Below are positions 56,059-64,000 of a stretch of 64,000 nt of DNA, piece by piece. The stretch comes from Vibrio fluminensis. GTDB lineage: Bacteria; Pseudomonadota; Gammaproteobacteria; Enterobacterales; Vibrionaceae. Below the pieces are notes generated by a model. It was given only the letters and a program-made list of their open reading frames with translations. It ran no database searches and had not been told where the DNA came from. The position numbers and the translations under genes were made by a program. The stretch covers positions 434,001 to 498,000 of the forward strand of contig NZ_JADILO010000001.1 of the NCBI RefSeq assembly GCF_015278125.1, read 5' to 3'. The number at the start of each line of letters is the position of its first letter. Position 1 is the first letter of the stretch.

Positions 56059-57222
56059 ATGACGACTCCTACTCGTGGTTTTACCCAACAAGAATTTGAA
56101 CAACGTACCCTACGCGCACAAAAAATCATGCATGACATGAAACTAGATGCGATGATCTTTACCACAGAACCAAACGTTCGCTACTTCACTGGCTTCCTAA
56201 GCCAATTCTGGCATAGCCCTACTCGTCCTTGGTTCGTTGTCGTGCCAGCGGAAGGTAAACCTATTGCAATCATTCCAGAAATCGGCGCAAAAGGCATGGG
56301 CAAAACATGGCTAGATGAGATCATTACATGGCCAGCGCCACGCCCAGAAGATGATGGTATCAGCTTAGTCGCGAATACATTAAATACTCTACCTAGCCGC
56401 CATGGTCGTATTGGTGTGACATTAGGTATCGAATCTCACCTACGTATGCCAGTTAACAACTACCTAAAACTGACCACTATGGTGAACAAAGAGTTTGTCG
56501 ATATCGCGCTTGCTGTGCATGAGCTACGTCAAATCAAATCACCTGCTGAAATCGCAAAAACTCGTGAAATCTGCCGAATCACTAACGTTGGTTTCAAACG
56601 CATTCCTGAATACGCTCGCGTAGGCATGACTGAGCGTGAAATTTGTAAGCAGTTCGGTATGGATATGCTTCAAGCCGGTGCTGACGAATGTCCGTTCATC
56701 ATCGCAGGCTCAGGCCCTGATGGCTATGATGACATCCTTATGGGACCAACAGACCGCATTATTGAACCAGGTGACGTACTACTGATCGACACTGGTGCAA
56801 AATGGGATGGCTACTTCTCTGACTTCGACCGCAACTGGGCATTTGGCTACGCAAGTGAACAAACCAAAGCGGCTTACCGCGCAACTTATGAAGCCACAAC
56901 CAAAGGTTTTGAAGCGGCTCGTCCAGGTGCAACAACTACCGACATCTACAACGCAATGTGGAAAGTGCTTGAAGCCAATGGCGCACTAGGTAACGACATC
57001 GGTCGTGTCGGTCACGGTTTGGGTATGGAGCTAACAGAACGTCCATCAAACACTTCAACAGACAACACCGTACTAAAACCAGGCATGGTTATGACTCTGG
57101 AACCAGGCATGACGTACGCACCGGGCAAAACAATGCTGCATGAAGAAAACATCGTCATTACTGAAGATGGTGCAGAGTGGTTAACAGAGCGTGCGGCACC
57201 TGAGCTAATCATCATCGATTAA
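56059..57222 (+). CDS. M24 family metallohydrolase (Xaa-Pro peptidase / ectoine-hydrolase-like)
   Basis: A 387-aa pita-bread-fold protein of peptidase family M24. The five metal ligands are present: D244 (LLIDTGAKWD), D255 (SDFDR), H319 (VGHGLGMELTERPS), E348 (TLEPGM) and E362/E363 (HEEN). The N-terminal domain has TTEPNVRYFTGF. Members include Xaa-Pro dipeptidases, creatinase and the ectoine hydrolase DoeA/EutD. The neighbouring EutA-like and M20 genes make a role in hydrolysis of a small amino-acid derivative likelier than general dipeptide cleavage. The start has AAGG 11 nt upstream. Confidence 0.83.
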   Translation: MTTPTRGFTQQEFEQRTLRAQKIMHDMKLDAMIFTTEPNVRYFTGFLSQFWHSPTRPWFVVVPAEGKPIAIIPEIGAKGMGKTWLDEIITWPAPRPEDDGISLVANTLNTLPSRHGRIGVTLGIESHLRMPVNNYLKLTTMVNKEFVDIALAVHELRQIKSPAEIAKTREICRITNVGFKRIPEYARVGMTEREICKQFGMDMLQAGADECPFIIAGSGPDGYDDILMGPTDRIIEPGDVLLIDTGAKWDGYFSDFDRNWAFGYASEQTKAAYRATYEATTKGFEAARPGATTTDIYNAMWKVLEANGALGNDIGRVGHGLGMELTERPSNTSTDNTVLKPGMVMTLEPGMTYAPGKTMLHEENIVITEDGAEWLTERAAPELIIID

Positions 57223-57280
57223 GCCCAAGCGGTAACAAACTGCAGTTTATCTACAAAAAGCAATAAAAAAGGATATTAGT

Positions 57281-58093
57281 ATGAATTTCGACCAGTTTAA
57301 TGACTTTGAAGTGAAACTCCAATTTGAACCTGCGCCACGTCCTGACCGCGTTCATATTGGTTTAGTACAACTCGCTAACGACCACACACTAGAAACCGAT
57401 TGGTCTCATCTGCTACGCGAACAAGCAGCTCTATTTAGCACACGTATTTTTAAAGAAAACGGCATGACACCGGAAGCTCTAGATGCGGTAGCAGCAAGCA
57501 TCAGTGATGGCGCGGAATTGGTGGGTGATGGCCTACCGATGGATGTAATGGCATTTGCCTGTACCTCTGCATCTATCGTTATTGGTGAAGAGAAAGTATC
57601 AAAACTGCTGACAAAAGGCCGCGGTAACATTCCAACCACCAACCCATGGTCTGCGGCCCAAGCAGCTTTCAAGCATCTTGGCGCAAAGAATGTTGCGGTA
57701 TTTTCACCTTACCCAACCGACGTTAACTTCCCGCTACGCCAGCAACTGATTGATGCCGGTTTCAATGTAGTTGGCCTTACTGCTCTTGGCATCATGGACG
57801 ATAACATCATCCACAAAGTGCCACTAAGTAGCTTTGAAGAAGGTATCGAAATTCTACTAAACAACGGTATGGTAGACGTCATTTTCATGTCATGCACTAG
57901 CTTACGTGCGGTAGAAAAAATCCAATATCTGGAAGACAAATACGGTGTACCTATTGTGTCGAGTAACTCTGCCCTATTCTGGCACTCAATGCACCTGTGT
58001 GGCAAAACGGCCGTTTGTCCTGGTTATGGCAAACTATTATCCGGTGAAGTAGTGACGCAAACAGAGCGCGAAGAATCATTAGCAATGGTTTAA
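57281..58093 (+). CDS. Asp/Glu racemase superfamily protein, EutA/maleate-isomerase-like
   Basis: A 270-aa protein of the Asp/Glu racemase superfamily, closest in pattern to maleate cis-trans isomerase, arylmalonate decarboxylase and the ectoine-operon protein EutA. Two cysteines lie at the expected positions, C94 in FACTSAS and C205 in FMSCTSLRA, so a two-base racemase/isomerase mechanism is possible; decarboxylases of this group keep only one. It is flanked by the M24 and M20 genes and likely co-transcribed. The reaction is unknown. A hairpin follows the gene (58140-58169). Confidence 0.8.
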   Translation: MNFDQFNDFEVKLQFEPAPRPDRVHIGLVQLANDHTLETDWSHLLREQAALFSTRIFKENGMTPEALDAVAASISDGAELVGDGLPMDVMAFACTSASIVIGEEKVSKLLTKGRGNIPTTNPWSAAQAAFKHLGAKNVAVFSPYPTDVNFPLRQQLIDAGFNVVGLTALGIMDDNIIHKVPLSSFEEGIEILLNNGMVDVIFMSCTSLRAVEKIQYLEDKYGVPIVSSNSALFWHSMHLCGKTAVCPGYGKLLSGEVVTQTEREESLAMV

Positions 58094-58139
58094 GCCGCGC
58101 ACGCAAAAGGTCTTATTGTTAGGCCACCTCTCCAATCTC

Positions 58140-58169
58140 AGGAAGGCTAAGCGCATGCCTAGTCTTCCT
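58140..58169 (+). other. Intercistronic hairpin
   Basis: AGGAAG-G-CTA pairs with TAG-T-CTTCCT across AGCGCATGCC (58140-58169), with no T-run behind it. It may stabilise the upstream message or reduce read-through into the M20 gene. Confidence 0.5.
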
Positions 58170-58189
58170 CGCTTTACAAAGTGAATACT

Positions 58190-59341
58190 ATGAATTTATC
58201 CAAAGAAATCATCGAGTGGCGCCACCACCTCCACACTATTCCTGAAATCGGCTTTGAAGAAACGGTAACTGCTGACTTTATTGCGCAAAAACTGCAAGAG
58301 TTTGGCATTGAAGTCGTCCGTGGGATCGGCAAAACAGGTATGGTTGGCATTCTTAAACGCGGAACCTCAGATAAGTCGATCGCATTGCGTGCTGACTTTG
58401 ACGCCATTCCAGTCGAAGAAAAAAATGACTTCTGCTATGCATCAACCAACAGCGGCATGATGCACGGTTGTGGGCATGATGGTCATGTTTCCATGTTACT
58501 AGGCGCGGCGCTTCAGCTATCTCAACAAAATGATTTCGATGGCACAGTTTACTTTGTATTCCAACCTGCGGAAGAGCAAGGTACTGGTGCAAAAGCAATG
58601 ATTGAAGATGGCCTGTTTACGCGCTGGAAAATCGACTCTATCTACGCAATGCACAACCTGCCAGGTCTAGAAGTCGGTAACTTCTTAATTAGTCCAAGCT
58701 CTGTAATGGCGAGTGAAAACCACTTTAGCATCGAAGTTCATGCAGCAGGTGGCCATGCCGCAATGCCTCACCTTGGCAGCGATCCGGTGATTGCCGCTTG
58801 TAATATCGTTTCGGCTCTGCAAACGATCATTACACGCAACCTTGATGCGATTCACGAACCGGCTGTACTGTCGGTCACCGACATCAAAACCAACGGCGGT
58901 GCCAACGTCATACCAACCGTCGTCACGCTTTCTGGTGATACACGTTGCTTTACTGACGAAACGCAAGAATACATCAAGAACGCAATGGAACGTGTTGTTG
59001 CTGGCATCACGTCTGCGGCAGGGCTGGAATATAAATACGAGTTCTCGAACTGCGTACTTTCCACCGTCAATGATCCAAAGATCTCTGACATTGCAGTGCG
59101 AGTAGCGAAAAAGGTGGTGGGTGAAGACAAAGTCTTTGATAACTGCAAACCTTACTGTATCTCTGAAGATTTTTCTTTCATGCAACGTGAAGTTCCAAGC
59201 TGCTATATGTTAGTCGGCAATGGCGCGAGCGGTGAAAAAGGTGGCGTCCCTCTTCACCTACCTCACTATGACTTCAACGATGACTTACTGTTAATCGGCG
59301 CAAACTACTGGGTCGAACTAGTACGCGATCAGCTCGCGTAA
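58190..59341 (+). CDS. M20 family amidohydrolase (N-acyl-amino-acid hydrolase type)
   Basis: A 383-aa M20 hydrolase of the hippurate hydrolase / IAA-amino-acid hydrolase type. Metal ligands and catalytic residues are present: C94 and H96 in HGCGHDGH, E128/E129 in QPAEEQG, H155 in YAMHNLPGL, and the dimerisation domain starting ASENHFSIEVHAAGGHAA. The family hydrolyses N-acyl amino acids, so this protein may remove an acyl group from the product of the M24 step. I start at the ATG at 58190; a GTG three codons upstream (58181) is also possible. Confidence 0.88.
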   Translation: MNLSKEIIEWRHHLHTIPEIGFEETVTADFIAQKLQEFGIEVVRGIGKTGMVGILKRGTSDKSIALRADFDAIPVEEKNDFCYASTNSGMMHGCGHDGHVSMLLGAALQLSQQNDFDGTVYFVFQPAEEQGTGAKAMIEDGLFTRWKIDSIYAMHNLPGLEVGNFLISPSSVMASENHFSIEVHAAGGHAAMPHLGSDPVIAACNIVSALQTIITRNLDAIHEPAVLSVTDIKTNGGANVIPTVVTLSGDTRCFTDETQEYIKNAMERVVAGITSAAGLEYKYEFSNCVLSTVNDPKISDIAVRVAKKVVGEDKVFDNCKPYCISEDFSFMQREVPSCYMLVGNGASGEKGGVPLHLPHYDFNDDLLLIGANYWVELVRDQLA

Positions 59342-59361
59342 TGATTCCATAAAAACGTATC

Positions 59362-59391
59362 TGCCGGCGGCATTCTGTTGTCGGCATTTTT
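59362..59391 (+). terminator. Terminator after M20 gene
   Basis: TGCCG / CGGCA (59362-59366, 59382-59386), followed by five T, lies 20 nt past the M20 stop and 20 nt before the RarD-like gene. Confidence 0.65.
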
Positions 59392-59409
59392 GTAATAAAG
59401 GTATGCTGT

Positions 59410-60303
59410 ATGTTGTTATCTGGAAACTGGATAGCAGTAAGTGCCTTTTTAGTTTGGGGATTACTACCACTCTATTTTCAATATATTCCTAACTCGAATG
59501 TGTTTGAAATATTATCAATCAGAGTCTTATTCTCCATTCCATGCATTTATCTGCTAATAAAAATCTACGCTATCCCCCTAAATAGGGTTTGGCAGGCAAT
59601 GCGCCACCCAAGAACCTTATTTTTATGCTTCTTGGCGGGACTGTTCAATTTTATTTCACTGTATAGTTTTACTTGGGCGGTGACCAACGAACAAGTACTG
59701 GCGGCGAGCTTAGGCTATTTCATTAACCCAATATTCTCTATTATTTTGGGCGTCCTCTTCCTTAAAGATAAACTGTCCAAAAACCAACTCTGTGCCGTCG
59801 TATTAGCCCTTACAGGGATAAGCTATCAAGTGTTCTATTACGGTGAGTTGCCTTGGCTCTCGCTGATTATGGGCGGCGCATTTGCTCTTTATGGACTGAT
59901 CAAAAAATTCATTAAATATGATGCCATTACGATTATGATGGTCGAGCTTATTGCTATGGTTCCATTAGCTTTCTACTTTATGCTCAATGAAATCTGGCAT
60001 GGAACATCTGTATGGCAAACTGGTGACGTGACAACTATTAGCCTTTATGTTCTTGCAGCGCCAGTAACATTAATTCCGTTATTGCTGTTTTCTCTTGCCG
60101 TAGAACGCACCAGCCTTGTGATGATTGGTTTCATTCAGTACATCGAACCAAGCTTACAATTTTTGCTAGCGGTGATTGTATTTGGAGAAGCGCTACAACA
60201 AGTAAAAATCGTCAGCTTTGGCTTTATTTGGCTCGGATTACTACTGTGCCTAGCTGATATGGCGATGAAAAAACCAACCTTACCACCATCAACTGCTGGC
60301 TAG
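59410..60303 (+). CDS. RarD-type EamA transporter
   Basis: A 297-aa transporter of the DMT superfamily in the RarD group, with ten predicted helices. Features are AFLVWGLLPLYFQYI at the N-terminus and SLGYFINPIFSIILGVLFLKDKLS in the middle, both typical of RarD. Substrate is unknown; in this cassette it may export a pathway product or import the substrate. It follows the M20 gene after a terminator-like hairpin and is itself followed by a 350-base non-coding stretch. Confidence 0.85.
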   Translation: MLLSGNWIAVSAFLVWGLLPLYFQYIPNSNVFEILSIRVLFSIPCIYLLIKIYAIPLNRVWQAMRHPRTLFLCFLAGLFNFISLYSFTWAVTNEQVLAASLGYFINPIFSIILGVLFLKDKLSKNQLCAVVLALTGISYQVFYYGELPWLSLIMGGAFALYGLIKKFIKYDAITIMMVELIAMVPLAFYFMLNEIWHGTSVWQTGDVTTISLYVLAAPVTLIPLLLFSLAVERTSLVMIGFIQYIEPSLQFLLAVIVFGEALQQVKIVSFGFIWLGLLLCLADMAMKKPTLPPSTAG

Positions 60304-60655
60304 TTGGTGATATACCCAAGTAATCTCAAAGTGCTTGGGTATCCCCCCTCAGAAAATAATCAGATAATCTGAAATCAATTAAAGCTAGGCAATATATTGT
60401 ACCGACAGTGGGTTTTAATAAATCACTAATCCAACAGTACACCCCGCACAGGACTACTATTTAGTCGCAAAATTTATCAAATCGAACAAATTTTATGTTA
60501 TGGTGACTAAAAATTAGGATCACCTCAATAAATATTGATTTGTTATTGGTATTGAACTTAATTAATGCGTGCGTATTTAAATCAATAATAACAAACATCA
60601 ATCACTTTTTTTTGCTGCCATTACAGTTTTTTATATGTATTGGAGACTAAGAAAT
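60304..60655. other. Intergenic region with ATACCCAAG hairpin
   Basis: No gene supported. A 9-bp stem ATACCCAAG / CTTGGGTAT at 60312-60342 lies just past the RarD-like gene, with C-rich sequence behind it instead of T, so it is a poor terminator. The rest is A/T-rich and should carry the promoter of the small gene at 60656. Confidence 0.5.
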
Positions 60656-61021
60656 ATGACGTTGCTACGAAAGATATTTTCATTTATTAGTTTTCTAACC
60701 GTGGTCTTGTTATCCATTGGGTTGTTTCTAGATATACGAGAAATGGACAGAACCGAGGGAGGTTATGAGCCACCTTATTCCGAGGTAACGGGCGAGACTA
60801 TCAACTGGGATGAAATGGACCTAACCTCAACAGGATTGGTAAGACGAGGATTGGTAAGACGAGGTTACGTGGTGAATTTCATTGTGAATGGTACGACAGG
60901 GATGATTAGCCTAGAACTGTTTGGCATTACTTTTGAAGCAAGGAAACTTTCTGAACGAGCGATTATTGTGCACAAGCCAAGAGAGGCTTTTATCAAGCGA
61001 GGGTTCAATCCTGAGTTTTAA
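60656..61021 (+). CDS. Small membrane-anchored protein of unknown function
   Basis: A 121-aa protein that I do not recognise. It has one N-terminal hydrophobic helix (LLRKIFSFISFLTVVLLSIG) and then a mostly polar domain, probably periplasmic. An internal duplication LVRRGLVRRG near residue 60 corresponds to a perfect 15-bp tandem repeat in the DNA (60833-60862). I start at the ATG at 60656, with GGAG 10 nt before it; the upstream ATG at 60635 is an alternative giving seven more residues. It is isolated, facing the permease gene convergently, and base composition is slightly A/T-rich. Confidence that it is expressed is moderate. Confidence 0.6.
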   Translation: MTLLRKIFSFISFLTVVLLSIGLFLDIREMDRTEGGYEPPYSEVTGETINWDEMDLTSTGLVRRGLVRRGYVVNFIVNGTTGMISLELFGITFEARKLSERAIIVHKPREAFIKRGFNPEF

Positions 61022-61107
61022 GGCTATATCGCTAGAGGAGTATTCTCAGAGATTGTAGTCTACGCAAATGCTTATTTTTTTATGCTAATTTTGCTTATTC
61101 TATATAA

Positions 61108-61132
61108 AAAGGTGGCTACTGCAGCCACCTTT
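61108..61132 (-). terminator. Terminator of APC permease gene
   Basis: AAAGGTGGCT / AGCCACCTTT (61108-61117, 61123-61132), with TTTTTATA after it on the minus strand, 36 nt past the permease stop. Confidence 0.9.
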
Positions 61133-61167
61133 CCGATTGTACTTAACGATTATTCCGTCAAACCAGA

Positions 61168-62565
61168 CTAGTTTGGGTTATTTGCCAATGTCGCCGCACT
61201 AGGTTCAACCACTTCTAACTCAGGCTCTGACTCTGTAGCAGGGCTATTAACGTTGATCTCTTTATCTTTCTTAATTGCATAGAAGATACCGATAGCAAAC
61301 GCGACAGCCGTTACAACAACGATGTATAGCTTGATTGAAGTAATCGAGTTGTAGATTAGGATACCTTGAACCACACCAGCAAGACCAATCAGAGTATAGA
61401 AAACCCATAGAGGTACATTTTTACCAAACTCACGAGTTGCCCATGCTGTCGGGAACTTATGTGGCAGCATAGCAATCGCTACCATCATAAAAATGCCGAT
61501 ACAGATATCCGTTAGGATGTACGTGTTTGCGATCGTGCTAATGTCCCAGCCTAATAGGATTGGTAGCATCGATGCCAACCAGCAAAGGGTTAAGATTTTG
61601 TATGGGCTACCACGACGGTTCGTTGCAGCAAAACTTTTCGGGAACCAACCATCATGCGTCGCAGATTGAATCGGCTGAACATAAGACGCATAAACACTGT
61701 TGATGGTAGTGGTCAGTGCCATAAACGGACCACAAATCATAAAGAATGTAAAAATTGGACCAGACAATACTTCACGTGCAACCAGCGTTAGAGGTTGGTT
61801 AGCCACTTGATCGATTGGCAAAGTACCTGACGCAACCACTGATACACCCAAGTACACTAAGATGATAACAAACGTGGTACCAATCATACCAAATGGGATG
61901 TCTTTCTTCGGATTTTTCGCGTATTTACTGAAATACATTAGGTAGTATTGGCAGTAAGTTGCAAAAGAAAGTAAACACGCCGCTTTAAAAATACCCATAT
62001 TGCCGTCTGCAGCAAAATCTGGGTTAGTCGATGGCGACATCAAGTTAAAATCAACTTGGCCAAAACCGATTAGGATGAACGTTGCAATACCGACCATTAG
62101 TAGCGTTGTCATCATATTCTGGAAGCGCGACAGTGTGTCTAAACCAAACAAGTTAACAATGTAGAACACGGTTAAGCCTGCAATTGCACCCGCTGACGGC
62201 GTAACACTTGGCAGCACTGAGTTAATGTAAAAACCCAAAGCTAACGAGTAAATCGCGACTGTAGGGAAATATAAGAAGAAGCTGACAACGTACATCCCTG
62301 CGTATTTTTTGCCTAGTATGCGGCTGATAAGCGCATAAGGGCCGCCGTCTAATACAAGAGCACCACTGGCAAATAGCATCGGTATGTTGTAGAAGATACC
62401 AAAAACGATTGCAATACCGAAAGCCAGCCACAAAGAGTGACCTGTTAAGCCTATCCCTGCACCTACTAGCGAAAATAGACCGGCACCAACGGTAATACCG
62501 ACACCCATCGCTAAAAGGGTCCATTTACTTAACGTGTTGTAATTTGAGTTTCCTGCATCAGACAT
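61168..62565 (-). CDS. APC superfamily amino acid permease
   Basis: A 465-aa permease of the APC superfamily with about twelve membrane helices. The first helix has the unwound-helix motif VGITVGAGLFSLVGAG, and ASGALVLDGGPYALISRILG follows, both typical of amino acid/polyamine transporters. The C-terminus is an acidic, proline-rich tail. The start codon at 62565 lies 1 nt after a 33-codon ORF whose last codons form the ribosome site (GGGAGGAAA). It points toward the cassette interior and is downstream of the second PLP-lyase copy, so it may import the substrate. Confidence 0.88.
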   Translation of the reverse strand: MSDAGNSNYNTLSKWTLLAMGVGITVGAGLFSLVGAGIGLTGHSLWLAFGIAIVFGIFYNIPMLFASGALVLDGGPYALISRILGKKYAGMYVVSFFLYFPTVAIYSLALGFYINSVLPSVTPSAGAIAGLTVFYIVNLFGLDTLSRFQNMMTTLLMVGIATFILIGFGQVDFNLMSPSTNPDFAADGNMGIFKAACLLSFATYCQYYLMYFSKYAKNPKKDIPFGMIGTTFVIILVYLGVSVVASGTLPIDQVANQPLTLVAREVLSGPIFTFFMICGPFMALTTTINSVYASYVQPIQSATHDGWFPKSFAATNRRGSPYKILTLCWLASMLPILLGWDISTIANTYILTDICIGIFMMVAIAMLPHKFPTAWATREFGKNVPLWVFYTLIGLAGVVQGILIYNSITSIKLYIVVVTAVAFAIGIFYAIKKDKEINVNSPATESEPELEVVEPSAATLANNPN

Positions 62566-62566
62566 T

Positions 62567-62668
62567 TTATTTTCCTCCCTTTAGAAGGCTAATTTGAAAT
62601 GCGCTTCGCGCAGGGCTTGTGGGGTATACGGTTTCGTGTTGTGTATAACCATGAATAGGAGTCATCAT
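62567..62668 (-). CDS. 33-codon leader ORF upstream of APC permease
   Basis: Starting ATGATGACT at 62668, it encodes MMTPIHGYTQHETVYPTSPA and then RSAFQISLLKGGK, with stop at 62567. GAAAGG lies 8 nt before the start. Its last codons, AAG GGA GGA AAA TAA, are also the ribosome site of the permease, whose ATG is 1 nt away, so translation of both must interact. I do not recognise the peptide. It is rich in His, Tyr, Thr and Pro and has no signal or membrane segment. It could be a regulatory leader peptide or a small protein. Confidence 0.5.
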   Translation of the reverse strand: MMTPIHGYTQHETVYPTSPARSAFQISLLKGGK

Positions 62669-62726
62669 TTTATCTACCTTTCATATAGTAATTATTGGAT
62701 GTTGTTTCTACTGTTATTAGTTTGAC

Positions 62727-62750
62727 GAAATCTGACACCCGTCAGATTTC
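62727..62750. terminator. Hairpin between PLP-lyase copy 2 and permease
   Basis: A perfect 10-bp stem GAAATCTGAC / GTCAGATTTC (62727-62736, 62741-62750), loop ACCC, lies 18 nt past the PLP-lyase stop. The T-run is on the plus strand only (ATTTTTG after 62756), so on the minus strand it may act as an attenuator. Confidence 0.6.
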
Positions 62751-62767
62751 ATCTGGCATTTTTGTTA

Positions 62768-63922
62768 TTAAGAGATAGTTTTAATCGCGCGTTCTAGATC
62801 CGCGATGAGATCCACAGGTTGCTCTAAACCAACGTTGAGTCTTACTAAACGGCCCGCGTAATCTTTGCCTGGGCGTTCAATGTTCGGGTAGACCAAGGCT
62901 AAGCTTGTAACGCCACCCCAACTCATACCAATCTTGAACATTTCTAACGTATCGATGAACTGCTCGACTTGCTCGGCACTGTATTCTTCGGTGAATAGGA
63001 ACGAGAACACGCTGCTTGAACCGGTAAAGTCGCGCTTCCAAATCTCGTGACCAGGGCAAGAAGGGAATGCTGGGTGGAATACTTTCGCGACCGCAGATTG
63101 CTTCGTCAACCACTCGGCAACTTCGAGGGTTGAAGCTTCTAAATGCGCCAAGCGAATGCCTAGAGTCTGTAGTCCGCGAAGCGCTAGGTTACAATCATCA
63201 GGAGAAACCGCTAAACCAAGTTGTTTAAAGGTTTTGCCGACTTTTTCAACCAAAGCGTCGGTATTGACGGAAACCGTACCCAGCAGTAAATCACTGTGAC
63301 CACCTACGTATTTAGTCAGCGCTTGCATGCTGATATCAACACCATGAGCGAAAGCATCAAACAGCACACCTGCGGCATAGGTATTGTCCAGAGCAACCAT
63401 CACACCACGTTGATGAGCAGCTTGGCAGATAGCTGGAATGTCTTGAATTTCCATCGTCACAGAGCCTGGGCTTTCAACCCAGATAAGCGTGGTATTGTCA
63501 CGAATCAACTCAGCAATGCCGCCACCAATCATTGGATCATAAGGCTCAACATCAATGCCAAGATCTTTGAGTAGGCCTTGCGCCATCTCTTTGTTTGGAC
63601 CATACGCGTTATACGGCACAAGTGCGTGGCTGCCTGCTTTACACATTGCAAAGTAAATCAATGCGATAGCCGCTTGCCCACCTGGTACAACAAAACTGTG
63701 CTTGGCACCTTCTAACTGTGCAATACGTCCCGATAATTCCAATGTAGTTGGTGTACCGTACAGACCGTAAGCGTAGCCACTTTTAGCTTGATCCCAATCA
63801 TCAACCACATCCGCTTGTTTATTAAACAAAACAGTTGAACCACGGTAAGTTGGTGTGGCTAAAGATTCAAACCCTGGCGCTGCCAAAGTTTGTGGTTGAA
63901 CTAGTCTGCTATGCCAATGCAT
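62768..63922 (-). CDS. Cys/Met-metabolism PLP enzyme, cystathionine beta-lyase-like, copy 2
   Basis: A 384-aa near-duplicate of the gene at 54806-55963 in inverted orientation. Visible differences are few: Val to Ile in AIALVYFAM, Gln to Lys in AVAQVFHP, Asp to Glu in FTEDYSA, and a cluster in the last ~17 residues (EQPADLIQDL versus EQPVDLIADL and onward). The active-site TKYVGGHSD and PLP residues are unchanged, so both copies should be active. It starts at the ATG at 63922 with the same GGAG-containing leader. Two copies facing inward at both edges of the cassette are unusual. Confidence 0.86.
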   Translation of the reverse strand: MHWHSRLVQPQTLAAPGFESLATPTYRGSTVLFNKQADVVDDWDQAKSGYAYGLYGTPTTLELSGRIAQLEGAKHSFVVPGGQAAIALIYFAMCKAGSHALVPYNAYGPNKEMAQGLLKDLGIDVEPYDPMIGGGIAELIRDNTTLIWVESPGSVTMEIQDIPAICQAAHQRGVMVALDNTYAAGVLFDAFAHGVDISMQALTKYVGGHSDLLLGTVSVNTDALVEKVGKTFKQLGLAVSPDDCNLALRGLQTLGIRLAHLEASTLEVAEWLTKQSAVAKVFHPAFPSCPGHEIWKRDFTGSSSVFSFLFTEEYSAEQVEQFIDTLEMFKIGMSWGGVTSLALVYPNIERPGKDYAGRLVRLNVGLEQPVDLIADLERAIKTIS

Positions 63923-63995
63923 ATTAATCTCCGAATCGAGAGTGGATTGAATATGCTGCAATATTATTTCGCTTAGACCGAGAATAGCGCTCGAA
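62768..63995. repeat. Right arm of large inverted repeat
   Basis: Inverted counterpart of 54733-55963. The shared sequence begins at TTCGAGCGCTATT upstream of the gene and, with small differences, runs to near the stop codon. The outer edge lies only 5 bases from the window end, but the sequences already differ there. Confidence 0.85.
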
Positions 63996-64000
63996 TTAAG

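Overview
The window looks like a chromosomal segment of a Vibrio species (Gammaproteobacteria, Vibrionaceae). Pointers are the FabV enoyl reductase, a PsrA-like regulator in front of fadE, the priC-ybaM pair, a C-terminal-Phe porin, and an ERIC-type 126-bp intergenic repeat. I could not fix the species. I saw no rRNA, tRNA, CRISPR array, prophage or insertion sequence.

Layout. 1-5.2 kb: biotin locus, bioBFCD diverging from bioA across overlapping face-to-face promoters. 5.3-12.1 kb: curli-inhibitor-like periplasmic protein, porin, dinG, TSUP exporter, priC, ybaM, xthA. 12.2-18.3 kb: type I secretion ABC protein and HlyD adaptor, then a likely cyclic-di-GMP (GEMM-I) riboswitch leading into a 957-aa RTX protein built from three copies of a ~190-residue domain. 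18.4-22.8 kb: fabV, fadE and psrA (fatty acid metabolism). 23.1-28.1 kb: a three-gene Gtr-type glycosylation unit diverging from a two-component system. 28.1-30.4 kb: D-cysteine-desulfhydrase-like PLP enzyme, DUF1496 protein, ERIC-like repeat, DMT transporter.

31.0-36.3 kb: DMSO-reductase-type anaerobic respiration operon (dmsABC, chaperone, NapF-like ferredoxin) followed by a small unknown gene. 36.4-42.1 kb: lipoprotein amidohydrolase, delta-class carbonic anhydrase-like protein, two tandem soluble PAS-PAS chemoreceptors of BdlA architecture. 42.3-48.0 kb: lactate use (lctP-lutABC) and a LysR gene. 48.5-54.3 kb: crotonase and LysR pair, then D-serine catabolism (dsdC, dsdX-dsdA).

54.7-64.0 kb is the most unusual part. 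Two almost identical PLP C-S-lyase-like genes, including their upstream regions, lie as an inverted repeat around an M24 hydrolase, an Asp/Glu-racemase-superfamily protein resembling EutA, an M20 amidohydrolase, a RarD-type transporter, a small membrane protein and an APC permease. The permease is preceded by a 33-codon leader ORF. I read this as a catabolic cassette for an unidentified amino-acid derivative. The other candidate for a distinctive system is the riboswitch-linked RTX secretion locus, whose ABC ATPase has a degenerate LSGGQ signature.
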